A stretch of 64,000 nucleotides of DNA from an uncultured Blautia sp. (GTDB taxonomy: Bacteria > Bacillota > Clostridia > Lachnospirales > Lachnospiraceae). The position numbers and the translations under genes were made by a program. Under the pieces are notes generated by a model, which did no database searches, was not told the origin of the DNA, and saw nothing but the letters and a program-made list of their open reading frames with translations. The stretch is from NCBI GenBank assembly GCA_900543715.1, contig UQSX01000008.1:1-64000 (forward strand). Direction: 5' to 3'. Positions 15,358 through 22,912 of the stretch are shown piece after piece (the stretch's first letter is position 1; every line of letters starts with the position of its first letter).

Positions 15358-16281
15358 ATGAAAAAAAAGGTTTTAGCAGTACTGCTGGCAGGCACAATGG
15401 CATTGGCCATGGGGGCATGCGGCCAGGAAAGCGGCACAGAGACATCTGAGACCGCCGGAGGAGAAGACGCTGCAGCAGAGGAAACAGACGCTGAAGAAAC
15501 AGCTTCTGACAGCCAGGAAACGACTGAAGAAGGAGATGAGGTAGAACTGACAGTATTTGCAGCAGCCTCGCTCACAGAGACTCTTACAGAAATCAGCGAA
15601 CTCTATAAAGAAGAGCAGCCCAATGTAAGCCTGGTCTTTAACTTTGACTCCTCAGGAACTTTAAAGACCCAGATCCAGGAAGGCGCTGTCTGCGATCTGT
15701 TTATTTCTGCAGGACAGACCCAGATGGATCAGATGGACAGTACAGCAGACCCGTCGGTGAACACAGAAGGGCTTGATCTGGTCCTGGAAGACTCCAGGAT
15801 CGATATTTTGGAAAATAAGGTCGTGCTCTGCGTCAGCGAAAACAGCAGTGTGCCCTTAGAGACATTTGATGATATGGCGGCAGCATTGAAGGAAGGAACA
15901 ATTCTTCTTGGAATGGGAAACAGCGATGTGCCGGTAGGACAGTATACCCAGAAGATCCTGGAGTATTATGGACTGAATGAAGAGGAACTGGCTGCAAATG
16001 GCCGGATCTCTTACGGCAGTAATGTAAAAGAAGTAACCACACAGGTTTCTGAAGGCACCGTGGACTGCGGCGTTATTTATTGCACAGATGCTTACTCTGC
16101 AGGGCTTACAGCTTCTGACTATGCTACGCCGGAAATGTGCGGACAGGTGATCTATCCTGCCGCTGTTATGAAGAACAGTCAGTATCAGGAAGAGGCTCAG
16201 GCTTTTCTGGATTTCCTTCAGACAGATCCCTGCATGGAAATCTTTGAAGAGGTTGGCTTCTCCAGGGTGACAGAAGGATGA
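15358..16281 (+). CDS. modA: Molybdate ABC transporter substrate-binding lipoprotein
   Basis: 307 residues. A lipoprotein signal peptide ends in the lipobox LAMGAC with Cys21 as lipid anchor. An acidic, threonine- and serine-rich linker follows to about residue 62. Then comes the ModA fold: LTVFAAASLTETLTEI, FNFDSSGTLKTQI, CDLFISAGQTQMD and the late IYCTDAYSAG segment. It binds molybdate (or tungstate) outside the membrane and delivers it to ModB. AAAGGAG precedes the ATG. It is first in the operon modA-modB-modC-molybdopterin-binding protein-moaA-MOSC. Oxyanion preference cannot be settled from sequence. Confidence 0.95.
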   Translation: MKKKVLAVLLAGTMALAMGACGQESGTETSETAGGEDAAAEETDAEETASDSQETTEEGDEVELTVFAAASLTETLTEISELYKEEQPNVSLVFNFDSSGTLKTQIQEGAVCDLFISAGQTQMDQMDSTADPSVNTEGLDLVLEDSRIDILENKVVLCVSENSSVPLETFDDMAAALKEGTILLGMGNSDVPVGQYTQKILEYYGLNEEELAANGRISYGSNVKEVTTQVSEGTVDCGVIYCTDAYSAGLTASDYATPEMCGQVIYPAAVMKNSQYQEEAQAFLDFLQTDPCMEIFEEVGFSRVTEG

Positions 16282-16952
16282 TAGATTGGTATCCTTTATG
16301 GAACTCTCTGCGGATTGCGGCCATCAGCTGTACAGTTGTATTTTTCCTGGGAATCCCTGCCGCTTACTATATAGCCAGGCTTCCCAGGGCTGTGAAAGGG
16401 ATTTTAGATGTGATACTGACTCTGCCCATGGTACTTCCGCCTACGGTATGCGGCTATTTTCTGCTGATACTTCTGGGGCCTCAAAGGCCCCTGGGCAGAT
16501 TTCTGGCCAATTTCGGCATACAGTTTGCCATGACCTGGTACGGAGGTATCGTAGCTTCGGCGGTAGTAGCTTTTCCGTTGATGTACCGGACAGCCAGGGG
16601 AGCCTTTGAAAGTTTTGACACTACCCTGGCATATTCCGGTCAGACCCTGGGCCTTTCCAATACCTATATTTTCTGGCGTATCCGGATGCCGGCCTGCCGT
16701 CAGGGAATCCTGGCAGGAACGGTTCTGGCTTTTGCCAGGGCTCTGGGAGAATATGGAGCCACCAGCATGCTCATCGGATATGTTCCGGGGCGGACAGCCA
16801 CTATATCTACCACGGTTTATCAGCTTTGGCGGACCAATAATGAGCAGGAAGCCTTTTTCTGGGTCATGGTAAATGTAGTAATCTCAACGGTAATCCTTCT
16901 GGCGGTGAATATGCTGGAACGCCGAAACAGAAAGGCAGGTGGCAGGATATGA
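16278..16952 (+). CDS. modB: Molybdate ABC transporter permease
   Basis: 224 residues with five predicted membrane segments, starting at residues 8-30. The ABC permease EAA loop, which contacts ModC, is visible as AYSGQTLGLSNTYIFWRI followed by MPACRQGILAGTVLAFARALGEYGAT. The last phrase is highly typical for ModB. The start codon overlaps the modA stop by four bases and the stop overlaps modC by four, giving translational coupling through the transporter. Function: inner-membrane channel for molybdate uptake driven by ATP hydrolysis on ModC. Confidence 0.95.
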   Translation: MIDWYPLWNSLRIAAISCTVVFFLGIPAAYYIARLPRAVKGILDVILTLPMVLPPTVCGYFLLILLGPQRPLGRFLANFGIQFAMTWYGGIVASAVVAFPLMYRTARGAFESFDTTLAYSGQTLGLSNTYIFWRIRMPACRQGILAGTVLAFARALGEYGATSMLIGYVPGRTATISTTVYQLWRTNNEQEAFFWVMVNVVISTVILLAVNMLERRNRKAGGRI

Positions 16953-18013
16953 GCCTTTCCGTTCATATAGAGAAAAAACTGGGCAGCTTCCGATTATCTG
17001 TGGATCTGGAACATCCGGGAGGAATCACTGGCCTTTTGGGGGCTTCCGGCTGCGGAAAGAGTATGACTTTGAAGGCCATTGCCGGCATTGAAAAGCCTGA
17101 CAGAGGAAGGATTGTTTTGGATGACAGAGTGCTTTTTGACAGTGAAAAGAAAATCAATCTGAAACCTCAGGAACGAAGAGTAGGATACCTGTTCCAGAAT
17201 TACGCGCTGTTTCCCAATATGACAGTGGAGAAGAATATTCTCTGCGGTTTATCCAGGGAGAAGGATAAAGGCCTTCGCAGAAAGAAAATGGAAGAAATGC
17301 TTGAGAAAATGGATCTTACAGCTCAGAGGAAGCTGTATCCGGGACAGCTCAGCGGAGGACAGCAGCAGAGGACGGCCCTGGCCCGGATCCTGGTCAGTGA
17401 GCCGGAGGTGCTTTTGCTGGATGAGCCTTTCAGCGCCTTGGATTCTTATCTGCGGGAGCTGCTGCAGATACAGGTAAAAGACATCCTTGCAGGGTATGGA
17501 AAGGATGTGCTGCTGGTAAGCCACAGCCGGGATGAAATTTATTATCTCTGTGGCCGGACAGCAGTTATGGAAAATGGAAAAATCCTGAAGACCGATGATA
17601 CAAAAAAACTTTTTGCCGATCCGGGAAGCTGGGCAGGAGCAGAGCTGACCGGCTGCAAAAATATTGCCGAGGCCAGAAAGACCGGGGAATATGAGGTGGA
17701 AGTTCCAGATTGGGGAATCCGTCTGCGTACAGGAAAACCAGTAAAAGATAATGTGTGCGCCGTGGGCCTCCGGGCTCATTACTTTAACCCCAAAGCCAGG
17801 GAAAATATTTTTCCGGTTTCCTATTCATCGGAAAAAGAAGAACCTTTTGAAATGAGAATATTGTTCCGGTATGCAGGACAAAAAGAAGGGACGCCGGATT
17901 TGTGGTGGAGACTGCCTAAGGACAGAAATCCCAGGACCATGCCGGAGAAACTTGGTATTGCCCCCCAGAACGTCCTGCTTCTGTATCCGGAGCCACAGGA
18001 GGATGATATATGA
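16949..18013 (+). CDS. modC: Molybdate ABC transporter ATP-binding protein
   Basis: 354 residues. Walker A is GASGCGKSMTL near residue 33, the Q-loop is in FQNYALFPNM, the ABC signature is LSGGQQQRTALARIL, Walker B with catalytic Glu is LLLDEPFSALD, and the switch His is in LVSHSRDEIY. The C-terminal 140 residues hold a degenerate TOBE-like region that probably senses molybdate or regulates transport, as in ModC proteins. It overlaps modB by four bases and the next gene by four. Together with modA and modB it forms a complete importer. Confidence 0.94.
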   Translation: MSLSVHIEKKLGSFRLSVDLEHPGGITGLLGASGCGKSMTLKAIAGIEKPDRGRIVLDDRVLFDSEKKINLKPQERRVGYLFQNYALFPNMTVEKNILCGLSREKDKGLRRKKMEEMLEKMDLTAQRKLYPGQLSGGQQQRTALARILVSEPEVLLLDEPFSALDSYLRELLQIQVKDILAGYGKDVLLVSHSRDEIYYLCGRTAVMENGKILKTDDTKKLFADPGSWAGAELTGCKNIAEARKTGEYEVEVPDWGIRLRTGKPVKDNVCAVGLRAHYFNPKARENIFPVSYSSEKEEPFEMRILFRYAGQKEGTPDLWWRLPKDRNPRTMPEKLGIAPQNVLLLYPEPQEDDI

Positions 18014-19032
18014 AATTAATACGGACGGAGGATGCGGTAGGACAGGTGCTCTGCCACGATCTGACCCAGATCATTCCGGGAGTAGTGAAAGGCCCCCGGT
18101 TTCGGAAAGGGCATATTGTTGCCCGGGAAGATATTCCTGTACTTCTGAGTATGGGAAAAGACCAGCTTTATGTGTGGGAAAAGGACGATACGGTTTATCA
18201 TGAAAACGAAGGGGCGGAGATTTTATGTCAGGTATGTCAGGGAGAGAATATGATTCCTTCTGAGGTGAAAGAGGGAAAAATCGAGCTGACTGCAGCCTGT
18301 GACGGATTGTTTCTGGTTGACGTAGAAAGACTGAATGCCATTAATGAGATCGACCAGGTAATGATCGCTACCAGACACAGCAATACTCCGGTGAAAAAAG
18401 GGGATAAGCTTCTGGGAACCAGGGTAATCCCTCTGGTGATTAAAAAAGAAAAAATGGAGCTGGTCAAAAAGACTGCAGGGGAAAAACCTCTCTGCCAGCT
18501 TTTGCCTTACCGGCTGAAAAAAGCCGGGATCGTAACTACAGGAAATGAAGTGTTTTATGGAAGGATCCAGGACAAATTTACTCCTGTGGTGAGGAAAAAG
18601 CTGGAACAGTACGGAATACAGGCAGAGGAGCATATTATTGTTGGAGATGAAAAAGAGAAGATCACAGAGGCAATCCTGGAACTGAAAGTCAGAGGCTGTG
18701 AGCTTATTATAGCCACAGGAGGCATGAGTGTAGATCCCGACGACCAGACGCCGGGAGCCATAAAGGAAAGCGGCGCTCAGGTGGTCACCTATGGAGCTCC
18801 GGTACTTCCGGGAGCTATGTTCTGTCTGGCTTATTTTCCCGATGGAACTCCGGTCATGGGACTGCCAGGCTGTGTAATGTATGCGAAGACTACGATTTTT
18901 GACCTGGTCCTGCCTAAGACTGCGGCTGGAATACAGGTATCCAGAAAGGAGATTACCAGACTTGGAAACGGCGGCCTGTGCCTGGGATGTGAGGAATGCC
19001 GCTGGCCGGACTGCGGATTTGGAACGGGCTGA
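18010..19032 (+). CDS. Molybdopterin-binding (MoeA/MogA-fold) protein
   Basis: 340 residues. The C-terminal half has the MoaB/Mog molybdopterin-binding fold: GIVTTGNEVFYGRIQDKF, LIIATGGMSVDPDDQTPG and MGLPGCVMYAKTT are its pterin-binding turns. The N-terminal part is beta-rich and differs from classical MoeA. The protein ends in a cysteine cluster CLGCEECRWPDCGFG, seen in clostridial relatives that sit beside molybdenum hydroxylases. Probable role: activation of molybdopterin and insertion of molybdate, replacing or adding to MoeA. ATGA overlap with modC joins uptake to cofactor assembly. The role of the terminal cysteines is not known to me. Confidence 0.85.
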   Translation: MKLIRTEDAVGQVLCHDLTQIIPGVVKGPRFRKGHIVAREDIPVLLSMGKDQLYVWEKDDTVYHENEGAEILCQVCQGENMIPSEVKEGKIELTAACDGLFLVDVERLNAINEIDQVMIATRHSNTPVKKGDKLLGTRVIPLVIKKEKMELVKKTAGEKPLCQLLPYRLKKAGIVTTGNEVFYGRIQDKFTPVVRKKLEQYGIQAEEHIIVGDEKEKITEAILELKVRGCELIIATGGMSVDPDDQTPGAIKESGAQVVTYGAPVLPGAMFCLAYFPDGTPVMGLPGCVMYAKTTIFDLVLPKTAAGIQVSRKEITRLGNGGLCLGCEECRWPDCGFGTG

Positions 19033-19058
19033 TATCAGAAAGGAGGGAAACCGGAGAT

Positions 19059-20033
19059 ATGTTTGACAAATATGGAAGAGAAATCGATTATATACGGATT
19101 TCAGTGACAGACCGCTGTAATCTGAGATGCCTCTATTGTATGCCAGAGGAAGGCGTGTCCATGGTTTCCCATGAAGAAATTCTCAGCTATGACGAAATCC
19201 TCACTTTGGCGGAGGTCTTTGTCAGTCTGGGAATACGGAAAATCAAACTGACCGGAGGAGAGCCCCTGGTGCGCAGGGACCTTCCCTGGCTGGTAAAAAA
19301 GTTAAAGGCAGTGCCGGGAATAGAAAAGGTTACTCTGACCACCAACGGTCTGTTTTTGAAGGAAGCTCTGGGAGAACTTGGGGAGGCAGGAATAGACGGG
19401 ATCAATCTGAGCCTGGATACCCTGAATCCGGAGGTTTTTGCAGAGATTACCAGAAGAAGGGGATTAGATAAGGTTCTGGAAGGATTTTACGAGGCGCTGA
19501 AATATCCGGAAATTCCCCTGAAGATTAACTGTGTGCCTTTGGGCAGGGAGGACCAGGGAGTTCTGGAAATAGCAGAACTGGCCAGACAATATCCTGTACA
19601 TGTGCGTTATATAGAGATGATGCCTATTGGTTTGGGAAGACAGTTCAGGTCAGTGGGAGAAGAAGAGCTTCTGGAACAACTCCGGGAAAAATATGGAAAT
19701 CCCAGTCCCTGTGAGGAAAAACTGGGTAATGGACCAGCCCATTACTATAGCTTTCCCGGATTTTTGGGAAAAATCGGCTTCATCAGTGCACTGAGCCATA
19801 AATTCTGCGGAAGCTGCAACCGGGTACGGCTGACCTCTCAGGGATTTTTAAAAACCTGCCTTCAGTATGAGACTGGGGCGGATTTAAGAAGGCTGCTGAG
19901 AGAAGGGGCCAGTCAGGAAACTCTGAAAAGGGCTGTGGAACAGGCGATCAGAGATAAGCCCCAGAGTCACAGATTCGGAGAGAAGGATACTGGGGAAGTG
20001 GAGACCCATATGATGTCCCAGATTGGCGGATAG
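19059..20033 (+). CDS. moaA: GTP 3',8-cyclase, molybdopterin synthesis
   Basis: 324 residues from the ATG at 19059, which has AAAGGAGGG upstream. The radical SAM cluster site is TDRCNLRCLYCMPEEG near residue 18. The second 4Fe-4S site is FCGSCNRVRLTSQGFLKTC near residue 246. The protein ends in Gly-Gly, the C-terminal motif needed for catalysis in MoaA. Reaction: GTP to 3',8-cyclo-7,8-dihydro-GTP, the first step of molybdopterin synthesis, which MoaC then rearranges. No moaC, moaD, moaE or moeB is present in the window, so they must lie elsewhere. Confidence 0.96.
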   Translation: MFDKYGREIDYIRISVTDRCNLRCLYCMPEEGVSMVSHEEILSYDEILTLAEVFVSLGIRKIKLTGGEPLVRRDLPWLVKKLKAVPGIEKVTLTTNGLFLKEALGELGEAGIDGINLSLDTLNPEVFAEITRRRGLDKVLEGFYEALKYPEIPLKINCVPLGREDQGVLEIAELARQYPVHVRYIEMMPIGLGRQFRSVGEEELLEQLREKYGNPSPCEEKLGNGPAHYYSFPGFLGKIGFISALSHKFCGSCNRVRLTSQGFLKTCLQYETGADLRRLLREGASQETLKRAVEQAIRDKPQSHRFGEKDTGEVETHMMSQIGG

Positions 20034-20074
20034 CTCTTGAGGGGCAGTTTACAGTTTTTCATGGAGGTGGAAAA

Positions 20075-20506
20075 ATGGGAAAAGTCATGGCAGTCTGTAT
20101 CAGTGAAAAGAAAGGTACGCAGAAGAAAAATGTCCATGAAGCTTTGTTTATAGAAGATTTTGGGCTGGAAAATGATGCTCATGCAGGTAAATGGCATCGC
20201 CAGGTAAGTCTGCTTTCCTACGAAAAGATACAGGACTTCAAGAAAAAGGGAGCCCCTGTGGAAGACGGGGCCTTCGGAGAAAATCTCATTGTCAGCGGTA
20301 TAGATTTTAAAAATCTTCCTGTAGGCACCCGCTTTCAATCCGGGGATGTGGTGCTGGAGATGACCCAGATCGGGAAGGAATGTCACAGCGGATGTGAGAT
20401 ATACAAGATCATGGGAGACTGCATTATGCCAAGGGAAGGCGTGTTTGCAAAGGTGCTTCATGGAGGAAGAATCCGGGAAGGAGACGAGCTTACGGTTCTG
20501 GAATAA
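20075..20506 (+). CDS. MOSC domain protein
   Basis: 143 residues, almost exactly one MOSC domain (MoCo sulfurase C-terminal-like beta-barrel). Visible features: EDFGLENDAHAGKWHRQVSLLS, GAFGENLIVSGID and the conserved cysteine in IGKECHSGCEIYK, which in MOSC proteins is proposed to hold sulfur or the molybdenum cofactor. Stand-alone MOSC proteins of this size occur with moa genes in clostridia, often near MogA/MoaB. Likely role: carrying or delivering the mature or sulfurated cofactor. It closes the mod-moa operon; GGAGG precedes its ATG and a long hairpin follows its stop. Confidence 0.88.
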   Translation: MGKVMAVCISEKKGTQKKNVHEALFIEDFGLENDAHAGKWHRQVSLLSYEKIQDFKKKGAPVEDGAFGENLIVSGIDFKNLPVGTRFQSGDVVLEMTQIGKECHSGCEIYKIMGDCIMPREGVFAKVLHGGRIREGDELTVLE

Positions 20507-20516
20507 AGGAACAATT

Positions 20517-20577
20517 ATAAAACTCCTAAATATAAGGGCAAAAACAAAGAAAAACCCCTTATATTTAGGAGTTTTAT
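20517..20577 (+). terminator. 22-bp perfect inverted repeat, probable terminator
   Basis: Bases 20517-20538 and 20556-20577 are exact inverse copies of each other (22 of 22), separated by a 17-base A-rich loop. It follows the MOSC stop by 11 bases and ends one base before the -35 of the next promoter. There is no long T run after the stem, but the right arm is T-rich. It probably stops the mod-moa transcript. Confidence 0.7.
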
Positions 20578-20578
20578 C

Positions 20579-20630
20579 TTGACAATAATCCGAAATCGTA
20601 ATATACTCTCTGCAATCCGATTTCGGATTA
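20579..20630 (+). promoter_or_regulatory. Promoter and MarR operator pair
   Basis: TTGACA (20579-20584), 17 bases, TATACT (20602-20607). Thirteen-base arms TAATCCGAAATCG (20586-20598) and CGATTTCGGATTA (20618-20630) flank the -10. Within the right half, AATCCGA-TT-TCGGATT is itself a 16-base palindrome. The placement between -35 and +1 of a marR gene is typical of autorepression. Confidence 0.8.
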
Positions 20631-20705
20631 TTTTTGCGGGCAACAAAGTAAAGGGACATGCCCGTATCGGGGCTTTTGATTTTTTGAGGATAAGGAGGAG
20701 GATAC

Positions 20706-21149
20706 TTGGAGACAGGAACAGAGAAACGATATCAGGAATTTATCAGCGCCTCTAAGGAAATAGATGATGTATACCACATGCTGGCTCTGAAGTTTGGACT
20801 TTCCGACAGCGCCATGTGGATACTGTGTACTATGAGGGAGGCAAAAAGGGAACTGACCCAGTCGGAAATTGCCCAGGAGATGTCCATGAGCCGGCAGACG
20901 GTAAATTCTGCCATCAAAAACCTGGAAAAACAGGGATATCTGCGTTTAGAAGCGGTTTCCGGGGACAGAAGAAACAAGATCCTTTCTTTTACAGAAGAAG
21001 GAGAAATTTTTGTAAAAAGGACAGTGGACCGGGTGCTGAGCTTGGAACACCAGGTTTTCGAAAATCTGGAAGTGGAGGAACAGGAAAAGATTACGCAGAT
21101 CCTCCGAAAATATACCAGATTTATGAAGGAAGGGGCAGAAAAAATCTGA
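20706..21149 (+). CDS. MarR-family transcriptional regulator
   Basis: 147 residues. The start is TTG at 20706 with AGGAGGAGG just upstream. The winged helix-turn-helix lies at residues 50-105: LTQSEIAQEMSMSRQTVNSAIKNLEKQGYLRLE is the DNA-recognition part, followed by the wing SGDRRNKILSFTEEG. Flanking helices give the MarR dimer interface. It most likely represses its own operon, which includes the two ABC exporter genes, by binding the inverted repeats around the -10. Release would come from a small ligand, perhaps a substrate of the exporter. The gap to the first ABC gene is 36 bases. Confidence 0.9.
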   Translation: METGTEKRYQEFISASKEIDDVYHMLALKFGLSDSAMWILCTMREAKRELTQSEIAQEMSMSRQTVNSAIKNLEKQGYLRLEAVSGDRRNKILSFTEEGEIFVKRTVDRVLSLEHQVFENLEVEEQEKITQILRKYTRFMKEGAEKI

Positions 21150-21185
21150 CAATTACCGAAAAGAATGACATGACAGGAGGATTTT

Positions 21186-22910
21186 ATGAAGACGGTACTG
21201 CGGTTTATGAAACCGTATAAAGGATTGTGTTTTTTTACACTGCTGGTAACCATACTGGACGTGGCAGGAGGACTCCTGATACCCAGACTGACAGCAGATA
21301 TGGTAAATATGGGAGTGGCAGGAGGCGACTTAGGCTATATGCTGGAAAAAGGCGGTCAGATGATCCTGATCGCTTTTCTTGCCGGTGCCGGGGCTCTGGC
21401 AGGCAGTTACCTCTGCGCAGATCTTTCAGCAAAGATTGGCCGGGACATGAGAAATGCGGTGTATGACAAATCTCTGGAATTTTCAGGAGAGGATTTTCAG
21501 AGATTTGGAACAGGGTCTATGATCACCAGGACCTTAAATGATATCAATGTGATCCAGCAGGCGGTAGTCTGGTGTATCCAGATGGTGATACCGGTTCCGG
21601 TGGTATGTATCATGGGAACCTCTATGGCCTTTGCCATAGACAGCCAAATGGGGATGCTGCTTATTGGCGTGACAGTTCTTATTATTGTGCTGGCCCTGTT
21701 TGTCACCCGGAAAGCGGCGGAAATTTTTGACCGGCTGCAGCGATTTCTGGACAGGATGAATGTAGTCCTGCGGGAAAACATTACAGGGGTCCGGGTAATC
21801 AGAGCCTTCCACAAGGAGAAAAGAGAAGAGGGCAGGATGCGGAAAACTTTCGAGGATTATGCAGAGTCTTCCATTCAGGCCAACCGGCTTTTTGCCGGAT
21901 TGGATGTAGCGGCTTTCACGGTGATCAACCTGTGCATTGTTCTGATCCTGTGGCTTGGGGGAAACCGGATCGGACAAGGCTTTATGCAGGTCGGAGATAT
22001 TACGGCGCTGACGGAATATGCCATTTTGATCCTGTTTTATATCATCATGGCCCAGATGGTAATCATACTTTTACCCAGGGCGAGAGTCTGTATCCGCCGT
22101 ATGGAGGAAGTTTTAAGGACAGAACCAGAGATACAGGATCCAAAGGACTGCATCAGCGGAACCTGGGAAAATACACAGGAAGTGCTTCGGTTTGAAGACG
22201 TAAATTTCCGGTTTTCTGATGCAGAAGAAAATACTCTGAAAAATATCAGTTTTTCCTGCAGAAGAGGGGAGACCACAGCTATTATCGGAAGTACAGGCAG
22301 CGGAAAATCTACCATAGCCAGACTGATCCTGAGATTTCATGATGTCAGCCAGGGAAGGATCCTCCTTAAAGGACAGGACATCCGCAGCCTTCCTCAGAAA
22401 GAACTGAGGCAGGAGATCTCCTATGTGCCTCAGAAAACATGGCTTTTTTCAGGAACTATCGGGGAAAATCTGGCTCAGGGGAAAGAAAACGCCGGAAAAG
22501 AAGAAATGCTCCATGCACTGGAGACTGCTCAGGCGGACTTTGTTAAAAATCTGCCACAGGGCCTGGAAACAAAAGTTGCCCAGGGAGGAACGAATTTCTC
22601 AGGAGGGCAGAAACAGAGACTGTGTATTGCCAGAGCATTGATGAAAGACAGTGACCTCTATATTTTTGACGACAGCTTTTCAGCTTTGGATTTTAAGACA
22701 GATAAGGCTCTGAGAGATGCTCTGAAGGAAGAGACAAAGGAAACGGCAGTGGTGATCATTGCCCAGAGGATCAGCACGATTTTACATGCCAGTCAGATCG
22801 TTGTCCTGGATGAAGGTGAGATCGCAGGTGTGGGAACTCATGAATATCTGATGGAAAACTGTGCTGTTTACAGGGATATTGCCAGGTCTCAGATGAAAGG
22901 AGGAGAGTAG
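21186..22910 (+). CDS. ABC exporter half-transporter with degenerate ATP site
   Basis: 574 residues: a six-helix membrane domain (about 1-315) and an ATPase domain. Walker A is IIGSTGSGKSTIAR, the signature is FSGGQKQR, and Walker B reads LYIFDDSFSALD, with Asp where the catalytic Glu is expected. That substitution marks the non-hydrolysing site of heterodimeric exporters such as TM287/288. The next gene, two bases downstream, encodes its partner. Substrates of such pairs are usually drugs, lipids or peptides; nothing here specifies one. Expression should follow the MarR regulator upstream. Confidence 0.9.
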   Translation: MKTVLRFMKPYKGLCFFTLLVTILDVAGGLLIPRLTADMVNMGVAGGDLGYMLEKGGQMILIAFLAGAGALAGSYLCADLSAKIGRDMRNAVYDKSLEFSGEDFQRFGTGSMITRTLNDINVIQQAVVWCIQMVIPVPVVCIMGTSMAFAIDSQMGMLLIGVTVLIIVLALFVTRKAAEIFDRLQRFLDRMNVVLRENITGVRVIRAFHKEKREEGRMRKTFEDYAESSIQANRLFAGLDVAAFTVINLCIVLILWLGGNRIGQGFMQVGDITALTEYAILILFYIIMAQMVIILLPRARVCIRRMEEVLRTEPEIQDPKDCISGTWENTQEVLRFEDVNFRFSDAEENTLKNISFSCRRGETTAIIGSTGSGKSTIARLILRFHDVSQGRILLKGQDIRSLPQKELRQEISYVPQKTWLFSGTIGENLAQGKENAGKEEMLHALETAQADFVKNLPQGLETKVAQGGTNFSGGQKQRLCIARALMKDSDLYIFDDSFSALDFKTDKALRDALKEETKETAVVIIAQRISTILHASQIVVLDEGEIAGVGTHEYLMENCAVYRDIARSQMKGGE

Positions 22911-22912
22911 GC

